From positions 1-44,870 of the forward strand of contig JAPKCS010000015.1 of NCBI GenBank assembly GCA_028822845.1: 44,870 nucleotides of DNA. The letters run 5' to 3'. Each line of letters begins with the position of its first letter. Positions within the stretch are counted from its first letter, which is position 1. This document shows positions 23,716 to 31,071 of this stretch, piece after piece. The DNA is from Candidatus Poseidoniaceae archaeon (GTDB taxonomy: Archaea; Thermoplasmatota; Poseidoniia; Poseidoniales; Poseidoniaceae). The notes under the pieces are model-generated. The model was not told the origin of the DNA, ran no database searches, and saw nothing but the letters and a program-made list of their open reading frames with translations. The position numbers and the translations under genes were made by a program.

Positions 23716-24528
23716 TCACTTGACGACAACCGTGCCCCGTACTGGAAGGCCCAGACAGGCTTTGTAGACGCGTTCTGCAATTCCACCGTTGACCATGTGA
23801 ACATCGACCCCATGTGCAGCAGCCTGTGCTCCACGGGCGGCCTTGAGACCAATGCCGCCTGTCACGTCAATATCGCTGTGATGTGCCCCTTCAAAGGCGA
23901 TCGACGGCGACCATTCCTCAATGAGATCATCTTCATTGGCGTGTTCAGGGGGAACGCGCAGCAACCCATCAACACCGCCGATAGCGAACACGAGCCGACG
24001 AACGTTTGGCACCTCTGTCGCCAGTCTGTACACCAAATCGTCGCCTGATAAGATTCCAAATCCCCGACCATCTTCTGTATCCACCACATCACCAAAGGTG
24101 ACTGCGACGTGATTGGCGCTCGCCTCGAATGCCTGGAGTGAGCCGGTGAATTCCGCACCGGTTCCTTTGGCCCATCGGTGTGGTGGGTGGACTGAGGATT
24201 CGATACCGTGCTGGGTGAGTGCAGCACATACATGCGCATTCAATGCTAACATTTCTTGACGCACGCAGAGCACTGCTTCGTCTTGAGTTTGACATGTTCC
24301 ATCGGTAGGGATCGGATCGTTGACACGCCCTTCGTTTAATCTCCAGTGTTTTGCTCGCAGGTGACCGTACGAACCTGCACCGTGGACCAAAATGATGTCG
24401 ACACCCTCATCAAGGCACCTTTTCACCGTTCTTGCCAGCCGGTCGATGATGGCCAGTTGAGGCGTGCACAATGAGGTCTTGTCGGTGATAAGACCGCCGC
24501 CCCACTTGATTACGACACGGTCACGCAT
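23716..24528 (-). CDS. ipk: Isopentenyl phosphate kinase
   Basis: IPK phosphorylates isopentenyl phosphate to IPP with ATP, the last step of the archaeal modified mevalonate route. It belongs to the amino acid kinase superfamily. The N-terminal VVIKWGGGLITDK is the phosphate-binding loop. LVHGAGSYGHLRAKHW carries the catalytic His that distinguishes IPK from related kinases. DVTGGIGLKAARGA near the C-terminus binds nucleotide. A TTG at 24567 extends the frame, but ATG 24528 gives the normal start; the product has 270 residues. It lies upstream of IDI-GGPPS on the same strand, so substrate flow follows gene order. Confidence 0.92.
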   Translation of the reverse strand: MRDRVVIKWGGGLITDKTSLCTPQLAIIDRLARTVKRCLDEGVDIILVHGAGSYGHLRAKHWRLNEGRVNDPIPTDGTCQTQDEAVLCVRQEMLALNAHVCAALTQHGIESSVHPPHRWAKGTGAEFTGSLQAFEASANHVAVTFGDVVDTEDGRGFGILSGDDLVYRLATEVPNVRRLVFAIGGVDGLLRVPPEHANEDDLIEEWSPSIAFEGAHHSDIDVTGGIGLKAARGAQAAAHGVDVHMVNGGIAERVYKACLGLPVRGTVVVK

Positions 24529-24624
24529 GGTCAAGCCAAGAGGCAGCAATTGATGAGGTTGACTCAACCCTCATCCCGAGAAGGGTCACCAAGCATTGAT
24601 GAGGTTCGGCCGTGAGCCGGCAAC

Positions 24625-24960
24625 ATGGCAGAAGGACCGACGCTCAGTGATTTCATGCGACATTTGCAAGCGGTGTTGGAGGAGTCCACCGATATCACCG
24701 ACGCCGAAGAGCAAGAGCAACGTCAATGGCAAATTGAAGCAGCCATCCAAGAAGCAATCATTTTTGGCAACCGGTACAGAGAACTCCAGGAACATGGTCT
24801 TGATCCGTTGCGGCTCATCAAACCAAAAACCGGAGACCCTATCGTCCCACCCGTCAACAAAATCGAATCTCTGCAAAGTGGAGTGATGCATTGTGAAGGT
24901 TGTGGTGCTCACCTGGATGCGGATCTCACATTCTGTCCTGCATGTGGACAAAAGAAGTGA
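24625..24960 (+). CDS. Small zinc-ribbon protein with helical N-terminus
   Basis: A 111-residue protein. The first 60 residues are helical and charged (EEQEQRQWQIEAAIQEAIIF). The C-terminus is a zinc ribbon of the DUF7577/zinc-ribbon-2 look: HCEGCGAHLDADLTFCPACGQKK, two CxxC pairs 12 residues apart. Such ribbons usually mediate protein or nucleic acid binding. The gene is divergent from ipk and ends three bases before the convergent kptA stop. No family name can be given. Confidence 0.7.
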   Translation: MAEGPTLSDFMRHLQAVLEESTDITDAEEQEQRQWQIEAAIQEAIIFGNRYRELQEHGLDPLRLIKPKTGDPIVPPVNKIESLQSGVMHCEGCGAHLDADLTFCPACGQKK

Positions 24961-24963
24961 GAA

Positions 24964-25659
24964 TCACTCTTCTTCTTGTTCTTCAAGTTCCCATTGAGCG
25001 ACGATTTCCAAAATAATTGGATCATCCGCTTCAACTTGGTAAAGATATTCACCAGGCATCTCATCAACGAGGTAAACGACTGTTCCAGCTCGATAGATAA
25101 CGTGGCCATCTGCGATTGCTCGAACGGTGTCGACTTCAAGGATGGCTGGGCGGCTGATACGTACGTGACCTGCTTCCATTGCTTGGCTAATGGTTTTTGA
25201 CAGGTGAACGTGGTTGCGATCGCCAGCGGTGATTCCGAGTTCCTTGATGGTTGGAACCTGTTCTTCTTCACACGGCCAATAGAGGGCTTCTGGAATGTCG
25301 TCGGTCGGAAGGTCGAGTTCCAATTCGATCGAGTGTCCGTAGGTTGCACGAATCATTTCACCTTCGACTTGGTAACGTCCCTTGTCGTCAGCGTTTGCGA
25401 CGGCAGCGAAGTGCCATCCACGAAGCCAGTGGTAGTTGCGGCGTTGCTTGGCGATGCTTTCGGAGAGTTCTCGTGAGTTGACCCAGCCGTTGATGTCCAT
25501 CTCGACGTTAAATTTCTCAGGAGCGTGTCGGAGAACAAGAGCCAGCATGCGACCGAGCGAGTTGGATTCTCGGTCACTCATGATGAATTTGCCTTCTTCG
25601 TTGCAAGTTGGGCAGTTGGCTCCTTTGAAGTGGCCGTGGCGATTGCACTGTCGTAGCAT
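24964..25659 (-). CDS. kptA: RNA 2'-phosphotransferase Tpt1/KptA
   Basis: KptA transfers the 2'-phosphate left at RNA splice junctions to NAD+, giving ADP-ribose 1'',2''-cyclic phosphate. The 231-residue protein shows the family blocks: LGRMLALVLRHAPEKF, DINGWVNSREL, RIRATYGHS-like MIRATYGHSIEL and NHVHLSKTI. An N-terminal CxxHxH...CxxC segment (CNRHGHFKGANCPTC) precedes the catalytic part, as in many archaeal members, and probably binds zinc. The C-terminus is acidic (EEQEEE). It is divergent from the thiolase gene and nearly abuts the zinc-ribbon gene. Confidence 0.93.
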   Translation of the reverse strand: MLRQCNRHGHFKGANCPTCNEEGKFIMSDRESNSLGRMLALVLRHAPEKFNVEMDINGWVNSRELSESIAKQRRNYHWLRGWHFAAVANADDKGRYQVEGEMIRATYGHSIELELDLPTDDIPEALYWPCEEEQVPTIKELGITAGDRNHVHLSKTISQAMEAGHVRISRPAILEVDTVRAIADGHVIYRAGTVVYLVDEMPGEYLYQVEADDPIILEIVAQWELEEQEEE

Positions 25660-25770
25660 GAATCAAGTGCGGCTGTGACCTGTTTTTAGTACCTACGCAG
25701 GAATGAGATTGTTTGTCGACACAAATACAGCAACCGACTCAATCAAATGCTGGCGCCTTCTGGACGGTTC

Positions 25771-26943
25771 ATGGTCGATGTTGCCGTCATTGGTGCGGGA
25801 CAAACGAAGTACGGGAACCACCCCTCCGGCTTGAAAGGAATGTGGGCGGAGGCAGCCGAACGTGCCTTTGCCAGCGTTGACCGGGATTTTGAACCAAGGT
25901 GCGTCGATGAAGCCTTCATCGGGAGCGTTGCGTTTGGTGGTGCCCAACTTGGGAACACAGCAGCTTTGCTCACCGAACACTCAGGCATGGATGGAATTCC
26001 AGTCCGCCGAGTTGAAAACGCCTGTGCATCTTCCGGCTTCGCCCTTCGAGATGCTTGGATGGCGATCAAAAGCGGCCAAGCCGATGTTGTTGTCGCAGGT
26101 GGCATCGAAAAAATGAATGATCTTTCCCCCGAACGCCGACGGTTTTGGCTTGGCGTCTCTGGTGACACGGAATGGGAGCGCTTAGCAGGCCTGACGTTTC
26201 CAGGTACCTATGCCTTGATGGCTCGACGCCACTTTCACGAGCACGGATCAAATCACGATGACTTGGTCAACATCAGTGTCAAGAATCACATGCATGGTTT
26301 CGAAAATGAAATGGCTCATATCCGTAAAGAAGTCTCGTTCGAAAAAGCACAAAGTGGCTTCATGGTCGCTGATCCTCTGACTCTTTACGACTGCTGTCCG
26401 ACCTCAGATGGTGCTTCAGCGGTCATACTCGCTGCCGACCACGTCGTCCGACAATTCACAGACGACCCCGTATGGCTCCGCTCGTCTGGGGCTGGTTCTG
26501 ATTTCTTAGCCCTCCATGACCGTCCAAGCATCACTCAAGTGAAAGCGACACAGCAAGCCGCCAAGTCCGCCTACAAAGCGGCTGGCATCACCGCAGGCGA
26601 TGTTGACCTGGCCGAAGTTCACGATTGCTTTACCATTGCAGAACTGATGGCCACAGAAGATTTAGGATTCACCGGTCGAGGCGAAGGCGGTGTGTTTGCA
26701 CGCGAACAACGAGGCGTGTTGAACCAAGGCGAAGTCTGCATCAACCCCAGTGGAGGTCTCAAATCCAAGGGCCACCCCTTGGGAGCGACTGGTACTGGCC
26801 AAGCCGTAGAGGTGTTCAAGCAACTGCGAGGAAGCGTCGAAGCCCCACGGCAAGTACGTGATGCTGAAATCGGCATCACCCACAACGTCGGTGGTTCCGG
26901 TGCCACATGCGCAGTTCACGTCTTTGGGAGGGACAGAGCATGA
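25771..26943 (+). CDS. Thiolase-superfamily acyl-CoA acetyltransferase
   Basis: A 390-residue thiolase of the archaeal/SCP-x-like group. The nucleophilic Cys is in ENACASSG, the catalytic His in EVHDCF, and GGLKSKGHPLGATG and HNVGGSGATC form the rest of the active site. In archaea this type condenses acetyl-CoA units and forms a complex with an OB-fold (DUF35) protein and HMG-CoA synthase, feeding mevalonate synthesis. An OB-fold gene follows immediately, overlapping as ATGA. HMG-CoA synthase is not in this window. A longer start at 25747 is possible; ATG 25771 begins MVDVAVIGAGQTKYG, as usual. A role in fatty acid turnover cannot be excluded. Confidence 0.9.
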   Translation: MVDVAVIGAGQTKYGNHPSGLKGMWAEAAERAFASVDRDFEPRCVDEAFIGSVAFGGAQLGNTAALLTEHSGMDGIPVRRVENACASSGFALRDAWMAIKSGQADVVVAGGIEKMNDLSPERRRFWLGVSGDTEWERLAGLTFPGTYALMARRHFHEHGSNHDDLVNISVKNHMHGFENEMAHIRKEVSFEKAQSGFMVADPLTLYDCCPTSDGASAVILAADHVVRQFTDDPVWLRSSGAGSDFLALHDRPSITQVKATQQAAKSAYKAAGITAGDVDLAEVHDCFTIAELMATEDLGFTGRGEGGVFAREQRGVLNQGEVCINPSGGLKSKGHPLGATGTGQAVEVFKQLRGSVEAPRQVRDAEIGITHNVGGSGATCAVHVFGRDRA

Positions 26944-27788
26944 GTGAGATACTTGAGTGGCATGGTTATTTTGCCACCTTTGACCAACAGGCGTTGATGA
27001 TTCAGTCACCGTTTATCTTGGAGGAGAGCATCACCTTCGGAGCAGATTCCGATTACACAACGATGACCATTGCAGGTCTTCACCTGTTGTTCAGCCGTGG
27101 CATCGATGTAACCAAAATAAAAAGCATCTCTTTGGTCAACGCTGCCGCCGTAAAAAGTGCCACTGGCGTGACGGTACTAAGCGAAGATGATCCGGAAGAC
27201 GAAACCTGTGAATGGAACTTACTGGTTGGTGAAGAAGCAACCCTTGTGTTCACCAACGACCTTGAACGGGACTTGAGCTTTCATGGTCGAGCGGATTTAG
27301 AATCATTGGATCCAACCTTTGCTCACGATATGGCAGCAGCTTGGGCAGCAGAACTCCAGACCAGCAATGTTTCGCAAGGAGCGTATGTTTCGGAAGCAGC
27401 CTACATGGAAGGAGCCAATGCACGTTTGAGTTTCATGGCACAATCCCACGATGACAAAATTGTATGGCCACCGCGTCAAATGGATGCGGATGGACAACGG
27501 CTACCTGAACCGAATCAGCCACTGATGGCATCGGCCACTGTTGAATCATGGACCAAATTGAGCGCGGCGGGTGCTCCATCTGAATTTGCACTGCGAGCGC
27601 CGGTCCTCGGCGGCATTCAGACCGTCTTCGTTCGTTTTGAACAAGGACCATGTGGTGTATTCCTCATTGCTGATGACGAAGAATATCAACCCGAAATAGG
27701 GGACCAAGTGACCTTTGTGGTACGAAGAATCTATGCTCAGGAAGGGTTAATTCGTTACGGTATGAAAGCCGTTCCTCAACGAATTTAA
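26940..27788 (+). CDS. Thiolase-associated OB-fold (DUF35-like) protein with large N-terminal extension
   Basis: A 282-residue protein, translationally coupled to the thiolase. Residues about 155-279 match the layout of DUF35/ChsH2-type proteins. A remnant of the rubredoxin-like ribbon (YMEGANARLSF, WPPRQ) is followed by an OB-fold (TVESWTKLSAAG, VRFEQGPCGVFLIAD, EIGDQVTFVVRRI). The ribbon's four Cys are missing, so it cannot bind zinc. The first 150 residues are unrelated to typical 130-residue DUF35 proteins and contain no motif I know. In the known archaeal complex the OB-fold protein bridges thiolase and HMG-CoA synthase and shares the CoA site. The OB assignment is by pattern and neighbour. 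Confidence 0.7.
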   Translation: MSEILEWHGYFATFDQQALMIQSPFILEESITFGADSDYTTMTIAGLHLLFSRGIDVTKIKSISLVNAAAVKSATGVTVLSEDDPEDETCEWNLLVGEEATLVFTNDLERDLSFHGRADLESLDPTFAHDMAAAWAAELQTSNVSQGAYVSEAAYMEGANARLSFMAQSHDDKIVWPPRQMDADGQRLPEPNQPLMASATVESWTKLSAAGAPSEFALRAPVLGGIQTVFVRFEQGPCGVFLIADDEEYQPEIGDQVTFVVRRIYAQEGLIRYGMKAVPQRI

Positions 27789-27850
27789 CAAATCAAGGCC
27801 CATCCGAAACGCCCAAAGAATTGATAGAAAACAATTGTTCTGGGTCAACC

Positions 27851-28867
27851 ATGGCAGGCTTCGGAAACATACGCAAAGGTCGTCGCGATGCGGTTGAAAA
27901 CCTCAACTACACAGAAGGTGGAGACTGTCCACGATGTGGTGGCGAAGCTCAGTCATCAACAATGGCTGGTTACCTGACATGCGTAGCATGCAACCACGAA
28001 TGGTCCGATCCAAATCACGTTGACGCAACCGAAAGGGCTCCACCTCCAACCTACCGTCAAGATGCAGAAATGATTGAGGAATTCAAGAAAGAAGTTGCTT
28101 CAGGGAGCCTCGCAGGTGTCCTTGGCGTCGATGCGGACTTGACTGAAGAGCAAGAGGCATCCTTAGACCGACTTGAAGATAAATGGATGACAGGTATGCA
28201 AGGGCACTTCAATACGGCAACTGAAGATAGAAAGCCATTGATGATCAGTTTTGATGACGAAGACAACATCGTATCGACCGAGGTTGCAGCACTCACAATC
28301 GTGGCGAATGGTTTCGATGGAGGAGAAGAAATCCGATTGGAATACCCAGGACTCGGGACGGAGTTCTACCAATTCAACGTCGCTGACTCGTCAGGCTGGA
28401 AAAAAGGGCGGACTGCAGAAGACACCGCACGCTCAATTCGCAACATCATCAACAACAATTCAAAATTGGTCTATGCCAATTTGAACGGTGTCCGCATTTC
28501 TTTTGAATTGAGGGATACGAAGCTCAAGGCTGCATCGCTCGTTTTGTTTGTCGATGACCCTGGGGGTACCGACATCGTCGCAGAAAAGAACGGTGTTGTG
28601 CTGGATGCCCGGGACATCAGAGATTTCGATGACTATCGAAATGTTGTCGAACTGGTCCTTGAAGATGGAATTATTTCACCAAGTGAAGACCAGTTGCTCT
28701 GGTCCATGCGCCAACAACTCGGCATCGATGATACCTACCACATCCAAATGGTATTGGAGATCTGTGGTGAAAAAACCCTCAAAGAATGCACAGGATGTTC
28801 AAACATGGCTCAACTCTACCCAGAGTACGCTGCATGGTACTGTCAAACTTGTGAAGATTGGTGTTGA
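27851..28867 (+). CDS. Unknown protein with zinc ribbons at both ends
   Basis: The product has 338 residues from ATG 27851; a TTG at 27821 would extend it by ten. Near the N-terminus lies a TFIIB-like ribbon (CPRCGG, about 14 residues, CVACNH). The middle has an acidic helical stretch (about 65-130), then a beta-rich domain (about 130-260, with FDGGEEIRLEYPGLGTEF). A helical region follows that resembles a TerB or EF-hand-like pair (VLEDGIISPSEDQLLWSMRQ). The C-terminus is a second Cys cluster (CTGC, CQTC, WC). There is no membrane segment. It lies 158 bases before the MamK-like actin gene on the same strand. Function is unknown. Confidence 0.65.
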   Translation: MAGFGNIRKGRRDAVENLNYTEGGDCPRCGGEAQSSTMAGYLTCVACNHEWSDPNHVDATERAPPPTYRQDAEMIEEFKKEVASGSLAGVLGVDADLTEEQEASLDRLEDKWMTGMQGHFNTATEDRKPLMISFDDEDNIVSTEVAALTIVANGFDGGEEIRLEYPGLGTEFYQFNVADSSGWKKGRTAEDTARSIRNIINNNSKLVYANLNGVRISFELRDTKLKAASLVLFVDDPGGTDIVAEKNGVVLDARDIRDFDDYRNVVELVLEDGIISPSEDQLLWSMRQQLGIDDTYHIQMVLEICGEKTLKECTGCSNMAQLYPEYAAWYCQTCEDWC

Positions 28868-29025
28868 ACCAAGGATTGGCATCCTACCGGAGACCTATGC
28901 CCCATTCTATAGGAATTTAATCAAGCATTTATTTCACCCACACAATGCCTTTTCGACAAGATGGTTGGTCAACAGCGAGGTATTCTTCTTAAGGTAGGTC
29001 GCGATGGGCAGGGCAGGTGAGTGCT

Positions 29026-30051
29026 ATGGCAGAAGACGTATTGTATATTGGAATTGATTTGGGAACCTTCCGCTCTGTGATGGTTTCTTCCGACAGCCAC
29101 GAAGAAGAAGAGTTGACCGTCATCGGTACCCCAAAGGATCCGATTGCACGCAATTTCCTCAAGCGAGATGTTCTTTTCGGTGAAGAAGCACTGAAGAACC
29201 GTCTTGCTCTCAACCTTTTCCGCCCGCTCGAACTTGGTGTCATCAAGGACACTCAAGAAGACCGAGAATTCATCGCTCACTTCATCACCCACCTCATTGG
29301 ATTGTCCGACCCTGAAGAATACGACCGTGTGGTCGCCGTTATCGGTGCACCAGCCGAAGCATCCTATGTGGATAAGACCGCAATCTTTGATGCTGCTGCT
29401 GGCTCAGTCAACGCTGCAATGATCATTTCAGAACCTTTCGCTGTTGCTTACGCACTCGACATGATTGAACACACCCTCGTCATCGACATCGGTGCAGGTA
29501 CAGCTGACCTTTGCCGTGTCTACGGTACCATCCCTGGACCAGAAGACCAAATGCACACTGGCCACGCTGGAGATTTCATTGACCGACAACTCATCAAGGA
29601 AATCCAATCCAAGTACAACGGTGCTCAAATCACCAAAGACATGGCTCGCCGATGGAAGGAACAGTATTCCTTCGTTGGAACCCACACCCCTGAATCCCCC
29701 GTTATGGTCGACTTCTCGATTGAAGGAAAAGCCATGAACCTCGACATCACAGATTGCCTCCAATCCGCTTGTGAAGCAATTGTTGAACCAATCGTTGAGA
29801 ACGTCAAGTTGTTGATTGCTGGATCCAACCCCGAATACCACAATGAATTCCGACGAAACATGGTTCTTGCAGGCGGCGGTTCCGGTATCAAGGGCCTCGG
29901 TGCAATGATTGAGCGACGTTTGTCCGACATGGGCGATGTCAACGTTCACGTGGTCGATGACCCAGTGCGCCTCGGTGCAATGGGCGGCCTACGGTTGGCT
30001 ATGGAAGTTCCAGAAGAAATGTGGTCTTCCCTCACCTTGGCAACCCGCTGA
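29026..30051 (+). CDS. Actin-like ATPase, MamK/MreB type
   Basis: A 341-residue actin-superfamily protein, the normal MreB/MamK size. Phosphate-1 loop IGIDLGT is at residues 8-14. The catalytic Glu is in ISEPFAVAYA at about 135-141. Phosphate-2 is VIDIGAGTADLC at about 152-163, and the adenosine motif VLAGGGSGIKGLG is near 285. The stretch RVYGTIPGPEDQMHTGHAGDFID closely resembles my recollection of MamK, the filament that aligns magnetosomes. No other magnetosome genes are here, so a different cargo or a shape or division role is likely. GCAGGTGA before ATG 29026 favours that start over GTG 29017. A small coiled-coil gene follows. Confidence 0.87.
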   Translation: MAEDVLYIGIDLGTFRSVMVSSDSHEEEELTVIGTPKDPIARNFLKRDVLFGEEALKNRLALNLFRPLELGVIKDTQEDREFIAHFITHLIGLSDPEEYDRVVAVIGAPAEASYVDKTAIFDAAAGSVNAAMIISEPFAVAYALDMIEHTLVIDIGAGTADLCRVYGTIPGPEDQMHTGHAGDFIDRQLIKEIQSKYNGAQITKDMARRWKEQYSFVGTHTPESPVMVDFSIEGKAMNLDITDCLQSACEAIVEPIVENVKLLIAGSNPEYHNEFRRNMVLAGGGSGIKGLGAMIERRLSDMGDVNVHVVDDPVRLGAMGGLRLAMEVPEEMWSSLTLATR

Positions 30052-30111
30052 GCTTTACTTTGAAATCCTAGCACTCATTGAATCAACGATAATTCAAAAC
30101 TGGTGATTTAT

Positions 30112-30384
30112 ATGGATGGCAAAAAGACCCTTCGAAAGTTGAAGAAACTCACCACTCGTCTGACCGATCGCATGGAAGAAATGCGAGACCTCATGGATGA
30201 TATGGAAATTGAGTTTGAGATGATGCAGAAGCAAATCTCGATCTTGGAAAAGAATGGACCCATCGTTACGAAGACACCCGCAGAAGAATCTGCTGTGCTC
30301 GAGGATGTGGACATTGACGAAGAAGAAGATGAAGACATTGATTTGGAGAACACAACTGCTGTGTTCATCAAGCCAAAGTTCTGA
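30112..30384 (+). CDS. Small coiled-coil protein next to the actin-like gene
   Basis: A 90-residue protein. A basic start (GKKTLRKLKKLTTRLTDR) leads into a heptad-patterned helix (MEEMRDLMDDMEIEFEMM, EKQI-type continuation) to about residue 47. A Pro/Glu-rich linker, a strongly acidic block (about 65-78) and a short hydrophobic-basic end (TAVFIKPKF) follow. The start is set by GGTGAT at 30102-30107, four bases before the ATG. The 60-base gap to the actin-like gene suggests one transcript. It could be a filament adaptor or regulator, by analogy with small partners of bacterial actins; this is inference from position only. Confidence 0.7.
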   Translation: MDGKKTLRKLKKLTTRLTDRMEEMRDLMDDMEIEFEMMQKQISILEKNGPIVTKTPAEESAVLEDVDIDEEEDEDIDLENTTAVFIKPKF

Positions 30385-30407
30385 ACCTCACCTAGGGCTC
30401 AACTTGC

Positions 30408-31016
30408 CTATTCTTGCTCATACTTTGCCGATAGGTCATTGCTGACCAATTGGTTTTGACAGTGTGGGCATCGATCACTCGAATGCAACTGCGCAGGACG
30501 GATGGCAAGGACTGCCAGGCATGTTGGGCAAGCTGCGTACATTTCACCTGCTTCAAGCGGTACATCAGGAATGATTTCGATGGTGTTGTGGTAGGCGTTC
30601 CGGTAGCCGGAATGAAAGTGTGTTGTCACTCGACGAACTGAGCCAAAGCAGGCCCAAATCATCAAGAAGGCCCACAAGTAAGAGCCAATATAGAGCATCG
30701 TAAGTGCTTCAAACAAAAAGAACAGGGCTGCAAGTGCAATGATGCACGGAGCAATCCAATAGGCAATCGAAGACTTTCTCCGGTAAGCAAGCCAATTCAT
30801 TGTGAGAAGTGCAGCGCTCAAACCCAAGACCGCTTCGAGAAGCGAAGGATATACAAATTGAGTAATGCTGTACAAGACAAAGAGAACAATCAAACTGTCA
30901 ATGAACAGAATGAACGTCGTGCCTCGATGGATCGGGTCATAGGCACTCCCGGTGGTCCCGAAAGATTGAGGACGCATTCCTGCGATGACGAGGTCATCAG
31001 CCCTACCGCTTGCCAT
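30408..31016 (-). CDS. Multi-pass membrane protein with C-terminal zinc ribbon
   Basis: A 202-residue protein. Four or five hydrophobic segments are seen between about 35 and 130 (TFILFIDSLIVLFVLYSITQF, LLEAVLGLSAALLTMNWLAY, WIAPCIIALAALFFLFEAL, SYLWAFLMIWACF). A cytoplasmic tail then carries two CxxC pairs (CPTC, CPHC) about 18 residues apart, a zinc ribbon. No known family is recognised. It is convergent with the coiled-coil gene (23-base gap) and divergent from coaBC (55-base gap). Confidence 0.7.
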   Translation of the reverse strand: MASGRADDLVIAGMRPQSFGTTGSAYDPIHRGTTFILFIDSLIVLFVLYSITQFVYPSLLEAVLGLSAALLTMNWLAYRRKSSIAYWIAPCIIALAALFFLFEALTMLYIGSYLWAFLMIWACFGSVRRVTTHFHSGYRNAYHNTIEIIPDVPLEAGEMYAACPTCLAVLAIRPAQLHSSDRCPHCQNQLVSNDLSAKYEQE

Positions 31017-31071
31017 GGACCTTCGACAGCAGGGTTTGACTTGAGGCTATGGTTCAAGTTCGAAGAAACGC

